A stretch of DNA of 64,000 nt from Ctena decussata. Its lineage: Eukaryota > Mollusca > Bivalvia > Lucinida > Lucinidae. The position numbers were made by a program, and so were the translations under genes. The DNA is taken from NCBI GenBank assembly GCA_963989385.1, contig OZ022503.1, positions 69,848,123-69,912,122 of the forward strand, read 5' to 3'. Below are positions 45,401 through 54,503 of the stretch, piece after piece. Each line of letters opens with the position of its first letter. Within the stretch, counting starts at the first letter, position 1. The notes beneath the pieces were generated by a model, which was not told the origin of the DNA, did not search any database, and worked only from the letters and a program-made list of their open reading frames with translations.

Positions 45401-48400
45401 CCACGACAGTTATTTTACGTAATGTGGCGTTACTTCCGAAGAAGCAAAACTGGACAAAATGAACCCCTGACCTGTTTCTGCTCTTCTGTCTAGAAAACAG
45501 AATGAAATATTTCTTCATTTATTCAGCTTTCATTTTGATAGATTCTCTAGAATGACTTGACATTATATCATTGGAATCAAAAGATATGTCGGAAACCGCT
45601 CTTTGTGCCAAATTTAGTTTGACGCTAAAAATCGACATTATCTGAACAGGGGATATAGTTTAAAAATCTACTTTTAGAAATATTTACACGGTAAAATCTT
45701 AATATTATTTGATCAATATTTCAGATTGACATTTTATCAAAACATATCAACATTTGAGATATATTGTTTGGAGGCGTATTTTCTCTACTTAAATTTTTAC
45801 AGGAAAAAAAGCAAAATTCAACAGCTCATGAAAATTAATGTTTGCACCAATTCACTCGCAATGCGTATTAATTTGGCAAAAATTATAGCTCAGCTTTATA
45901 GACCTCTTGATGGCACGTACTGTGGTACGAGATTCATTTCAATACCTCAACGGACTGCAGAGCAATGTCGATTGAAGTGGATATCTGAGAGCTATAAATT
46001 TTGCGTAAAAAAAAACGTCAAACCATTACATTTTCATGACGCCATTGAAGTAGGAATTGTTCGTTTCATGCTCAGAAGAAATTCATTCAGTGAGTCACAA
46101 ATGACTGAAGTTTTTGATGATATATTGTTTGACTAGAAAACTGAAGATTTTGGTTTTGTCCTATTCCACCTTCAGGAATGAATTTCATTTTTTGATGTTT
46201 ATCGAAGTTTAAACTCCATTGGGTCGCGTGCAAAGTAAGTGAACCCCGAAGAGGTTCATGTAAAGTTTGCTAGCGACCCAATGTAGTTTATAATTCGATA
46301 AACACCAAAAAATTAAGTTTATTGCTTATAGTTACATTCTTTTCTATCTATTATTGACCACAAATTTGCGTTAGGGGCTACAGTTAAAAAAAAGAAAAAC
46401 ATTTATACGCAACTTTTCTACTATAGGTGAAACAGCGTCAACGTCATAAAGTGCCTACTTCCAATCAGATTGGAGAACCGTGGTTTATTTTGAGGTCACT
46501 TAACGTCATGTAACGTCGGGTGAACCGATGTAGTTATTGAAGTATAAACTACATAACTTTCTAATGGTTAACCATAGGGCTTTTCAATAAATGCACGGAT
46601 AATGTATATATTGAAGTATAAACTACATTTACGTTCTAATGGTTTATCATAGGGCTTTTCAATAAATGCACTAAGAATGTAAAGTTTCCAGAACAATCTC
46701 AAAAATCTAGATCCGTCTTGTAAGACGACTCTAGATCTTTGTGATTGTTTTGGAAGAGAAAATCCGATATTTTATAGCTAAATTACACAAGACTGATTTT
46801 ACATATCCGCGGTAAATTTGGTACGATAAGCTCTCGTCTTATAACTGAATTAATACGATAGAAGAGAATGTTAATGGTTATTTTCATATTACTTTGGCGC
46901 CATTTGATGGAGAATACGAAGTTTGGAACTTGTAGGGTGAAGTCAGGTAAATTCGGACAACAGGTTAATTCGGACAGTGACATTGTTTTCTTAACATGTC
47001 ACTCATTTGGAATTGAAACAAAATTAATTGGGCTAACAGTGAAAATCCAATTGAGACGGCTCATCTAAATTTTCACTGTTGCAATGGTATGTCCGAATTT
47101 ACCCGCTGTCCGAATTACAGACTCGACCAAACACAATCATAAACAGCGACCTGTAGAGTTTGTGTATTGAATTGCAATATCATATTACTAGATTTTTTAT
47201 CCAAATTACACGGAAGACATTCCTTCTATACTTCACTTTTCAAATAGTGTTTTGCTTTTTTTTTAAATTAATTTTGTGAGTGGCAAGCCTATTGTAGATT
47301 GCTAGCATTATAAGAATTTCTTTGCCGTCCGCTCTGATACGTACAGCAGAAACATGGTTATATTGTTGGATGACACCCGTTCAAATGAATACTGTAGCTT
47401 ATCTGATACAAGTTTATTACCAGGGCCCAGGTTCACAATCATTCTTAAAGTTAAGGATCACCTTATAGTTAAGGTGGAAAAGTTCGCCCTTAGAAAATCC
47501 ATAATTGAATCAAATTGAAAATCGCATTTTTTGCGGGATCCTACTGATAACTGTCACAGAAATGTAATACGAAAGAAAAACCAAATACATTCAGTTTTTG
47601 TAAGGTTTAATTTACACGTGAAATGTTATACCTTAACTTTAAGGTCGTCCTTAAGTTTAAGGAAGGATTGTGAACCTGGGCCCAGGTACCAGAGCTACAT
47701 AGAGGCAACGCAGAAAAAGTTGAATGAGTTCAGTTGGCCTTGAAATATTCTCGCTCTGTCGATGTGCACGAAATGTGTGAGCTAACAGAACTTTTAGTCG
47801 AAAGTGAGCTAGAACTTTTTCAGTTTCGACTTTCGCAAAATGTCCCAGGCATCTGTGCTCGCTGTGTTAAGTTTAGCCAAAATATCTAATTTGGGCCGTA
47901 TCTAAATTCACAAATGTACAAATTCAAAGTGTCTCCAATGTCCATTTCCTCGGTAGGGGACGCCTGCGCTCGCGAGTTAATACACAGGCGTTTCTTATCT
48001 GATGTCTGCAGCTGCTGTGTCTCATAGAATGAGTCAGTAAGTGTGGCGCGCAGAGGGATGCTCGTTGCCTGCCGAAGCCTACCCGTCACCTTTCTTTACA
48101 CAATTATGGGGTTTGGCGACACTGAAGAAGTTAAGTAGTTAAATACAGAAACGCGCGTCTGTCACACTAAATTTTGTTAAGATTCATTTATATTAATAGC
48201 AATTTCACTCAACTCAGGTAAGACGATTTTAGCTGCGTGCGCAAGATGTTGCTAGGACGCCATTCCATCATGCATCCGGTTGCACAGGCAAAAGTGTGGC
48301 GTGTCAGAAGTGGAGTCATGAATTGTAGTCATGCATAGGAGAAAAACATAAAGGGTGGTTTCCTGGCTCCACGTGCGGCTCAAGACATCAAGTGGACTGG

Positions 48401-51400
48401 GGCCGTATTTATAAAACGACTTAAGTCGTTGCTATGCTGTTGCTAAGGCCAAATTTCTATGAAGGTGATTCCGTACAACTGTGAAATTCGCTATGGAGCA
48501 ACAGAATCTCCTCCATAGAAATTGAGCCTTAGTAACAGCATAGCAACCATTTAAGTCGTTTTGTAAATACGGCCCCTGGTTGGTTCTTATTTTCATGCTG
48601 CATCATACACATTATCACCTGTATATTTTTATCTCTTGCTTCAGCTTGTTGGCAATGGCAGCGGAGGGTAACCGAAGAACCGCCGATGTCCGCTGTAAGG
48701 GATTCACAAATTTGTTTATTCTGTCAAAGAATGAGTTTGAGGCCGCGATGAAAGACTATCCAGACGCACACAAACTACTGAAAAAGAGAGCAAAGTACGT
48801 TTTCGATCCTATTGGTTTGTTATCTTCTGTAAAAAGAGCTAATATGTTATATCCTTAGTTTAAGAAATTTGGTGTAACTGGAGCTTACAAATTTAGTTCT
48901 TGGCGATTGTGTGATTCGTGCTTGCCATTGGTAAATGGATACGCTTTCATGGAGGGCAGAGCCCTTGCACTGTAATACAACTCCGTAGATTTTACGGAAA
49001 AATACCTGGCATCTGGTATTTATCGTCGTTTTTAGTGGTGTCTGGTTGTAGAACATTGTTTGAAATAACGACATGGTAGTGTTTTGTTAACTGGCCGTAC
49101 GCGAAAATAGCTTGATAGTGTTGAAGGGCTGTTTGACCAAAACAACACCTGTTCTAAGCTATCCTACTTTGTTTGATGATGTCTGCAAATTTTACGGGCA
49201 CCCGTAAAAATAACGGAAAATGGACTAAGAGCTGGTTGCCATTTATTCTACCATGAAATCTATGGACAGTTTTACAGTGTATAGCTCAGTTGGTTAAGCA
49301 CCGGCTGAGGACCTATCGGTCCCGGTTTCGATTACCGCAGGACGCGGAAATCTTTTAAACCGTAAATGGAGTTCCACCGCACACAGCTTTTCATTAACAC
49401 CCTCCCATCCTCATAATATAGTTGAAATACTGTTGGAAAGGACGTAAAATCGCAAACTATGTGTTCTTTCTGCGGGAGCAACCTTTTCAATGGGAGTCAG
49501 TGCTAACAGACTCATAAATAAGCAAATTCTGTCGTACAGGATTAAGCTCTGTTTTGGAAAGAGTACGTCTTCTAGGAAAACAAACAGGGATTACCAAAAT
49601 TTTCTCCCCTTGAAAGGTGGCGGGAAAATATCAGTGGGCACCCTATTGATTTAAATTTTGCGCGGTATAATAGGTTTTCGCACTAAACAGATCATATGAT
49701 ATTTGAATTGCGTCGTGTGTAAACAGCCTGTGCATTACGTTATTCGTAAATTTTGTATGCGAAAAGCTTGAAAGGCAGTCTGGTGTGAGTCTTCCCTGTT
49801 TGAACACGCCGTTAGGTACCATTTCATGATGCGCCAATTATTTAAAGTTTTCCATGAAATGTTATACAAGAAATCAAAAGAGTTCAGTACTGATACGTTT
49901 CTCATTTGTTTTAGCAAATTGTTGAGAATCAATGCAAGACTTCAGAAAAAGAGCACATGCTCTACGGAGAATTCTAGAATTAAAGCAGAAGAGATAATAA
50001 AAACACCCCCTGAAACACCAAAAATGGTCAAGACCGTTATTCAGGTAAAGTTCCCAGGTTTGATGGATAAAAAATTAATATTATTTGAAACAACAATGAG
50101 AATCGTTCATGAGATATAAGAGCCGGCTGTGCTTGCAGTATTGTTGGGATGGGGGCTGTTTCTGTTTTAGCTTGTACAGGAACAGCTTTTGCAGCCACTC
50201 CGGCGTCCTTACAGCGTTAACTTTTCATAACGCATATATGAAATCAGTATGGATTTAACTGATGTTGCCCTTACGCCCTTAGGTGACCGTTCTGTCGCCG
50301 TCACAGAACTTTACCTTCGTGATAGCAATCACCAGGTCGAACGAGCTTTTCTGAAAAGTGATGTCTTTTGGTTTGTTTGATGCCTTTCAGAGCCTGCCTT
50401 CTTCCCTTTCCGTCCGTCTTTGACACGGCTGGATATCCCAGTTTACCTTTAAACTCACATTAATCAAATGGCAAAGAATTTTACATTTCTGATTGGCAAG
50501 CACCTGTTCATCAGAGCTTTGCAAGCTCTATAGATTCAAATTAACGCATGAAAAGAAATAAAATTCTGCGCAATGACTTATTACTTAGATAGAATCAGTA
50601 GCTTCAAAAAAGAAAAATGAATAAATCTTTGTTCTAAAAATTAATAGAATAGAAAGGCGTCGTGGTCGAGTGGTTAGAGCGACTCGGTCATGCGCCAGAA
50701 GGTCGCTGGTTCAAAACAGAAAGCACACACTACATGGACTTGATCTTTAAAGCTTTTATGTGCATGTGTCCTTTAGGTTATGGGTCCGCAGTCCGCTGTT
50801 GTGAAACATCTCAGTTCTAAAAGTGGTTTAGACAGGAGGGGTTCCCATGAAATATCAATACCAGTCCCGGTACAAGGCACAGATAACAAGGCCTATGAAA
50901 ATGGTGTCCCGGAGACGCAGCAGGTCAGTGTAGTGATAAAGTGTAATGAATTATTCTATATTCCAACAGATGCAAGAAAATGCTTAAGGACTGTTTCTAC
51001 ATTTTTTTAAAGCTCAGTGCTCGTGGCAATTAGCTTAAAAAATGTAGAAGTGGTCCTAAAGCATTGATCTGCATAAGAGAATTCCTGGAATTCTAAACAT
51101 GATGTTTTTAAACACCAGAAAGTTTCACTGGATAGCGCAGGTTCAGATGCTGGCGTGAAGATTCGCTTTCTGAAAATGCATCAAACATCCACTTATAAGC
51201 ATAGTCACTGTGATGTATTTTTGTTTCTTCGATGCCAGCTTAAGATAATTGAGCCACGACACGAGAAAACCAACAATGTGGTTGTGCGCCCAGCGGAGAC
51301 TCAGATCAGCCTGGGCATCCGCCCAGTCTGATCAGACTCTCCGCTTTGCGCTCAAAGGGTAGCTAAGGTACTAAGCTACCTTCATGTGGACAGCGAAGAT

Positions 51401-54390
51401 TCTGATCAGACTGGGCGGATGCCCAGGCTGATCTGAGTTTGCGCTGGGCGCACAACCACATTGTTGGTTTTCTCGTGTCGTGGCTCATATGGAATGAAAC
51501 AACGTACTGTGAAACAATTTGTTTAGTAGACTTTTTTTCGAATAGATAGGCTAGCTCCAATTCCAGCTACGCGGGTTAAAGAAAGTGTTAAGTGGCTCAT
51601 AATGCATTTTTAAATTCACCGTTAATTGACGGTAATGTCATTGGTGGTGCAGCCTGGAATTCGCAATTGAAAAACAAGTGAATAAATTTTATATTTTGTA
51701 CTATGAACTAAATCCTTATTAAACATAATTTGTAAACAGAAAAGTATATGAAGTAGTGTCTTTACCTTGATATTAGTACAACCTGATTATTTCATGATTC
51801 AAATGTTTAAGACTGAAGAAAAAGGGCCTATGCCACATACTCCTACTATGAAGGAAATTGAGGACTTCTTTGATGAAATTTTGACGAAAACGTATGAACA
51901 GGAACTACACCTGAAACAGTTAGAAAGTGACATCATACAGGACAACTCAGATGAAACTATAGTGCCGGAAAAGAAAACAAGCTGTAGCAGTCAAAGTAGC
52001 GGGGATTCTGGTAAATATTTTAGTTCAACAAGATTTAATATACTCACATTATACAAAAAGTAGATGGAAAGTCCGTGATCGGGACATGACAATGGATTTC
52101 CACATCCTATAAGAAATACTAAATGCGGGGAACGGTGGAATAACAAAGACAGTACAAAAAGCAAAACAAGACAAGCGAAAATGCAAGAGGTCAGCTCTTC
52201 CCTCGCATACTTCTCCGAGACTGTCCTACATAATGTAAGAAGAGTCAAAGACTAATATATTAAACCAAGCTGGGGCACCGCCTTGGAACGGTCAGTAATA
52301 GATTACTGAGAGTATGCATATCTCAGTGACTTTAGCAAACTGCATTTACGTTCCCAGTATGTGTCAAAACCAGCTAACAAAATGACGAACATTACAGACT
52401 CTTATCATGGAGAAGAAAGCATAGGTAAAACCAATTTTCTGAATCTCAGTGTTATGAAGATGAAATACCCATACTAAGAATTTAATGTGCACGGTGGTCA
52501 AGTGATTGTATGCACTGTATAATAAGACAGATACAGATATCAGTAAGCACAAACTCACCAAACACACCGAGGGAAGAACAATGAAAAAACACAACAGCAC
52601 GTTTATGATCCAAGACACCTGGTCTAACGTACATGAGCTTTGCACAGAAATTATTCAACTTAATCAAGAGCAAAATATTGAAATACCAGTAGGTAGATTC
52701 ATAGCAGTTATGTCAAACTTATGGAATACTGATATAAAAATTAGTTTGCATGCTGCCAGTTGATAATATACATGTGACATATTTGGCGGTTACTGAATGT
52801 TGTCGTTATTTGCGGTTAAGGCAAAGAGCGCAAAAACATATGTCCTTTAATATATGATTTTCAATACATTTACATAAGCACAGCACATCAGAGGTTCAAA
52901 TAAAAAGGAGTACCTAATAAGTATTTGAGATGTTTTCTTTACCGTTTATTAAACTATATAGTATGGTATCCCATCAGAATTACCTCAGTGAAACGATTCT
53001 AGTAGCAGTCACAATGTTCAATTTAATAGAAAAGTAAGAAAATTCTTGAAAAACTATTGTCGCCCGTATGCCATTTTCATTTAACCGCGACATTTTGATA
53101 CCGCAGATATTAACTGATTAACTTGTGTTTGTTTGAATAAAGATGAAAAGTGGAAAATTAATCAGTATTTTAATTGAAGGTGTTCAAGATACCAAGACAA
53201 CAAGCCCTGCTCCCAGCACAAGTCGCACAATCAGTAATAAAGACAGTAAGGAATCCTTTATGAGTACTGAGCTTGGCGAGATACTGGAAGATGATGAGAG
53301 TGATGAGGAAATAAAGCCCACATTATCGGAAGATACAATTGAAAGTCCTGATGAACATAAGAACGAGCTTGAAGGTTTGCATGAAGATATACTGAGAGAA
53401 ATGGAACAGGAATTGTATTTTGATAGCCTTGAGGAAGTCACAGACGATGATGTATATGTTGAAGACAATACCCCGGTTAACTCTTTTCCTTGTGAAGATG
53501 ATCTGCCGTATGAAGAGAAAGTTGTAAATGGAATGACTATTACTGTGGAATCTCTTGACAGGCAAGACAAGAAAATGACAAGGTCTCTAAGCAATAAAAG
53601 ATTCACATTTGCATTTCCTGGGCATCAGTGTAGTGAAAACATATCATCTACGGAAAAGAAAGATTCTAAAATATCTAAATCTGATATGGAAATTAAAGCT
53701 GAAACAACCCGTAAAGCTATCAGTTCAATAGAATGTGCATCACCCCCAAATATCACCGAGAAAAGGTCAAAACCTTTCAGAGTAAAACCCGCGCTACCAC
53801 CTAAGCCATTGCATCTTTTACATAATCTGAAAACTAAAAACAAGTTTGGTTTGAAAATAAATACGCATATGATGGATGGAACTGTTTCAAGTTTACCACA
53901 CATAAATATAGCAGAAAAACAATTTGACACTGGCAAGTCCAACAGAGGTAATACAAAAGGAATCAGTAGTAAAATAAATATGCTGAAAAGGTCTAACAAC
54001 GCTCTTCAGTATAATGACGACAGCATCATTGTAGAAGAAGAAACTAGCATTATAATAGAAGAAGATACGTCATCGGTGAAAAGTGATATGACTCTGAATG
54101 AAGAAAACCTTCATCCTTATCACGGGTTTCCGCCCCTGATCTCTGTCCAAGCCCCTTCAACAGAGACTATGAGTACAGATGGGTCAAGTCTGTTGCTGAA
54201 TAAGATTGAACTATCACAAGACATGGACGATGATAATTCTAATATTCCCCCCAAAAATCAAGTTACGTGTACAGTAGAAGTTCATCGAGAAAAGACTCTT
54301 TCTCCTCCTACCTCAGCGTCTGAGATACAATCACCAAGACGGAGGAAAATAAGTGTGGTTTCGAAAGATGATTCAGAAACATTTGTATAG
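30049..54390 (+). CDS. Cyclic-nucleotide-gated channel, B-type/CNGL-like (S1-S2 exons missing)
   Basis: Exons 30049-30468, 34325-34375, 34991-35080, 35945-36132, 38310-38451, 39035-39194, 39992-40173, 41058-41176, 48645-48794, 49915-50044, 50777-50923, 51812-52010 and 53180-54390 have GT-AG borders; phases agree throughout from 34325. Together ~1,060 residues: cytosolic N-tail, S3-S4 ([17 protein letters not shown]), S5, pore [11 protein letters not shown]6, C-linker IRDIVDAA, cyclic-nucleotide-binding domain with FGEIS and NRRTADV, then a very long acidic tail. Known: CNG channels are tetramers of A and B subunits passing Na+/Ca2+ in sensory cilia when cGMP or cAMP binds. The filter has Asn where A subunits have Glu, as expected for a modulatory B or CNGL subunit. 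S1-S2 are absent and a sequencing gap lies in the right intron. Linking the N-terminal exon to the channel is inferred from position and phase. Confidence 0.85.
30495..30722. repeat. MITE with TATAAAACTTTTTTC ends, copy 1
   Basis: ggttataaaacttttttcat with tgctcagctcagctgagca at the left and the inverse at the right (aacttttataacgtcgaggc). Same family as 54798-55055. Directly follows the channel's first coding exon. Confidence 0.75.
30723..32280. other. Channel intron 1, no exon recognised
   Basis: Begins with degenerate tandem-like text around cattcactcagcc (30,730-31,190), then unique AT-rich DNA. I looked for an S1/S2-type hydrophobic exon with splice borders and found none. Confidence 0.4.
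32281..32960. repeat. Dispersed repeat block in channel intron
   Basis: Contains the ccgttccaaggcggtagttc core shared with 7965-8280 and others, long open but unrecognised frames on both strands, and a B-box-like gggctcgagtccc at the end. Probably part of a larger element; family unknown. Confidence 0.45.
33170..33369. other. Assembly gap (200 N)
   Basis: Exactly 200 N, probably a placeholder of unknown true size. It lies between the channel's N-tail exon and the S2-S3 loop exon, where the S1-S2 exons must be. Confidence 0.95.
33466..33895. repeat. ACTACATTGGGTCGC fold-back element, copy 1 (inverse)
   Basis: Inverse of 46,180-46,680: ccgtaacaacgtaatgtagt..., a central hairpin with tttatcgaagtataaactac / gtagtttatacttcgataaa flanking ccattgggtcgc-like arms. 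Also at 41,385-41,700. Confidence 0.75.
34067..34309. repeat. GAGCCGCGACACG fold-back family, copy 5
   Basis: atatgagccgcgacacgaga to its inverse. Ends 15 nt before channel exon 34325, leaving just a short TTTTTTGTATTGCAG tract as the acceptor. Confidence 0.88.
34325..34375 (+). CDS. Channel micro-exon, S2-S3 loop
   Basis: 51 nt between gcag and gtaatg, phase 0 to 0: [17 protein letters not shown]. It matches the conserved K.L..NY...F(K/Q)FD segment that immediately precedes S3 in CNG channels; the next exon begins [10 protein letters not shown] as expected. Confidence 0.78.
34991..35080 (+). CDS. Channel exon, S3-S4
   Basis: Acceptor tttcaacag, donor gtaaga, 30 codons in phase 0: [19 protein letters not shown] then [11 protein letters not shown]. 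The P-L-D-L core of S3 and the start of the S4 sensor (RLPRLLK) are typical of CNG channels. Confidence 0.9.
35945..36132 (+). CDS. Channel exon, S4-S5
   Basis: Acceptor ttttgcag, donor gtaagt. Reads [20 protein letters not shown] then [20 protein letters not shown] (S5 with H-E-C-type start of the pore turret) and [17 protein letters not shown]. Phase 0 to 2. Confidence 0.9.
36146..37844. repeat. 1.7-kb intronic fold-back with ~690-bp arms
   Basis: Left arm 36146-36836 and right arm 37134-37844 are complementary almost throughout (gtgcctataaggccctttt / gccttataggcaccccc at the tips; gctaagcctgtacttgc-free loop of ~300 nt). Both arms carry the gtgaccttgacctttg motif. Starts 13 nt after the donor of the S4-S5 exon. 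No transposase frame. Confidence 0.9.
38310..38451 (+). CDS. Channel exon, pore and S6
   Basis: Acceptor tttttcag, donor gtatta; first base completes an Ala codon. [19 protein letters not shown] is the pore helix and filter, followed by [20 protein letters not shown] and VFALLIGQ (S6). The filter T-S-I-G-N-N lacks the Glu of A subunits (T-T-I-G-E), which normally binds divalent ions. Confidence 0.93.
38519..38631. repeat. GGCCGTATTCATAAA fold-back family, half copy
   Basis: Only the right arm: cgactgttcctctagagcaa to aatacggccc. Directly followed by a MITE-like repeat (38,637-38,910) whose inverse is at 44,590-44,850. Confidence 0.8.
38637..38910. repeat. Dispersed element, partner of 44590-44850
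   Basis: ctacatgtagtttcgttaga and ggtcatatgacgatacctag recur inverted near 44,620-44,790. No frame. Both copies lie in channel introns. Confidence 0.65.
39035..39194 (+). CDS. Channel exon, C-linker first half
   Basis: Acceptor tttttag, donor gtttga. [20 protein letters not shown] then [20 protein letters not shown]. The IRDI..A motif follows S6 in all CNG channels; the helices form the gating ring. Donor is weak (gtttga) but phase and homology support it. Confidence 0.9.
39262..39405. repeat. Fold-back element with perfect 35-bp hairpin arms
   Basis: Core arms 39291-39325 and 39338-39372 are exactly complementary around a 12-nt loop (gggctcatgctc). Outer ends gaggttataa / ttataacctc relate it to the TATAAAACTTTT MITE family. 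Confidence 0.9.
39722..39855 (+). repeat. Two-copy 67-bp tandem duplication
   Basis: Units starting gcctgtgcaaaatagggata at 39722 and 39789 are identical as read, including cagctcgtgaaattgc. The identity implies a recent duplication or an assembly artefact. Upstream of the next channel exon. Confidence 0.88.
39992..40173 (+). CDS. Channel exon, C-linker second half
   Basis: Acceptor catgtag, donor gtacac. [21 protein letters not shown] then [20 protein letters not shown] and [19 protein letters not shown] and VKLFQDCD are hallmark CNG C-linker/CNBD entry motifs. Phase 1 to 0. Confidence 0.92.
41058..41176 (+). CDS. Channel exon, CNBD beta-roll first half
   Basis: Acceptor gtacag, donor gtaatc. 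[20 protein letters not shown] then REGSVFGEI. The GEIG.EMYI and FGEI(S) motifs are the beta-roll and the start of the phosphate-binding cassette. Phase 0 to 2. Confidence 0.93.
42440..43200. repeat. Degenerate GATATCCATAATTCGAAT region
   Basis: Very many variants of atggatatcc and aattcgaatt on both strands, unevenly spaced, inside the 41692-44206 element. Low-complexity satellite-like text, AT about three quarters. Confidence 0.75.
46180..46680. repeat. ACTACATTGGGTCGC fold-back element, best copy
   Basis: tttatcgaagtttaaactcc and gtagtttataattcgataaa arms around aagtgaaccccgaagaggtt; then cgtcatgtaacgtcgggtga and two near-repeats of gaagtataaactaca at the right. Copies at 41,385 and inverted at 33,466. 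Confidence 0.75.
47421..47687. repeat. MITE with CAGGGCCCAGGTTCACAAT ends
   Basis: Inverted ends cagggcccaggttcacaatc and gattgtgaacctgggccc; internal ttaaggatcacctta / ttaactttaaggtcgtcctt also pair. ~267 bp. Channel intron. Confidence 0.85.
47940..48180. repeat. Dispersed repeat, partner of 19600-19840
   Basis: ggacgcctgcgctcgcgagt and gaagaagttaagtagttaaa are inverse to the earlier copy. Short similarity to 240-300 as well. Confidence 0.5.
48399..48576. repeat. GGCCGTATTCATAAA fold-back family, copy 4 (shortened)
   Basis: ggggccgtatttataaaacg to gttttgtaaatacggccc with the centre deleted. Ends 69 nt before the next channel exon. Confidence 0.85.
48645..48794 (+). CDS. Channel exon, CNBD second half
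   Basis: Acceptor cttcag, donor gtacgt. Completes FGEI-S then [20 protein letters not shown] and [20 protein letters not shown]. The R-T pair in NRRTADV binds the cyclic phosphate and purine. Phase 2 to 2. Confidence 0.94.
49277..49453 (+). repeat. tRNA-derived SINE, family S, copy 4
   Basis: gtatagctcagttggttaag A-box, ggtcccggtttcgattaccg B-box, then the family body (gagttccaccgcacacagct) and end gttggaaaggacgtaaaatc. Confidence 0.75.
49915..50044 (+). CDS. Channel exon, end of CNBD helix and post-CNBD
   Basis: Acceptor ttttag, donor gtaaag. Completes [17 protein letters not shown] then [20 protein letters not shown] and KMVKTVIQ. The first part is the amphipathic helix after the C-helix. 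Phase 2 to 0. Confidence 0.8.
50655..50713 (+). repeat. tRNA-like SINE head fragment
   Basis: gtggtcgagtggttagagcg A-box with a B-box-like gctggttcaaaac. Truncated, directly before a channel exon. Confidence 0.45.
50777..50923 (+). CDS. Channel exon, C-tail segment
   Basis: Acceptor ctttag, donor gtcagt, 49 codons phase 0. [20 protein letters not shown] to [13 protein letters not shown]. Variable cytosolic tail; DRRGS is a further RRxS phosphorylation-like site. Confidence 0.72.
51250..51488. repeat. GAGCCGCGACACG fold-back family, copy 6
   Basis: ttgagccacgacacgagaaa to ttctcgtgtcgtggctca. Well preserved, in the channel intron. Confidence 0.88.
51812..52010 (+). CDS. Channel exon, acidic helical tail segment
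   Basis: [20 protein letters not shown] then [20 protein letters not shown], a likely coiled helix, and a Ser-rich end. The natural-looking acceptor at 51776 (ttgatattag) would shift the frame; the phase-0 acceptor at 51811 (gtttaag) keeps it, so I start there. Donor gtaaat, phase 1. Confidence 0.6.
52311..52424 (+). CDS. Candidate symmetric cassette exon of channel tail
   Basis: 114 nt, phase 1 to 1, between an ag border that coincides with the end of a dispersed repeat and donor gtaaaa. Reads [20 protein letters not shown] then [17 protein letters not shown]. Hypothetical. Confidence 0.35.
52537..52692 (+). CDS. Candidate symmetric cassette exon of channel tail
   Basis: 156 nt, phase 1 to 1, acceptor atacag and donor gtagat. 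Reads [20 protein letters not shown] then [20 protein letters not shown]. Fits in phase between its neighbours. Hypothetical. Confidence 0.38.
53180..54390 (+). CDS. Channel terminal exon, long acidic tail with PDZ-ligand-like end
   Basis: Long open exon, about 400 codons, strongly biased to Glu/Asp/Ser/Lys and without domains I recognise. Clusters: [43 protein letters not shown] (short strand-like acidic repeats). [10 protein letters not shown] matches a class II SH3 ligand PxxPxK. The last residues SETFV fit a class I PDZ ligand (S/T-x-V). Start 53180 restores the phase; the frame is open from an ATG at 53143 after a better-looking acceptor, which would give an early stop if joined in phase 1. 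Confidence 0.7.
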
Positions 54391-54398
54391 TTTAGGGC

Positions 54399-54404
54399 AA
54401 TAAA
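54399..54404 (+). terminator. Poly(A) signal AATAAA of the channel gene
   Basis: AATAAA 9 nt after the stop codon, unusually close; a longer 3' UTR using another signal is possible. Confidence 0.4.
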
Positions 54405-54503
54405 CTTTAAAGGTTTACATGTACAGTCAACAAAATTGGACAATTTAATATGGAGACGAACGAAAAGGTCACCCAGATCTACTGATCTCCAACACTTTGA
54501 GTC

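Larger units (their letters stand above)
41233..46760. mobile_element. Nested transposon cluster in channel intron
   Basis: 41233-41310 and 46682-46760 are the same agatccgtcttgtaagacg hairpin. Between them: ACTACATTGGGTCGC fold-backs at 41385-41700 and 46180-46680; a TIR element 41692-44206 (ends aaaggccaagatacatcagg / cctgttgtatcttggccttt); a TIR element 44209-46172 (ends aaggtggaataagacaaaa / ttttgtcctattccacctt); and in the latter a smaller TIR insertion 45188-45663 (actataacccctgttc / gaacaggggatatagt). A 136-codon frame at 45726-46136 is unrecognised, and its end shares HFHD-IE text with the opposite TIR, so it is probably not a real gene. Confidence 0.65.

Noticed and set aside
45318..45518. 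Minus-strand 66-codon frame
   Set aside because: Lies inside the nested TIR insertion 45188-45663 and has internal palindromes.
53184..53999. Minus-strand frames of 140 and 124 codons opposite the channel tail
   Set aside because: They are shadows of the strongly biased plus-strand exon, with low-complexity Ser/Leu-rich translations.
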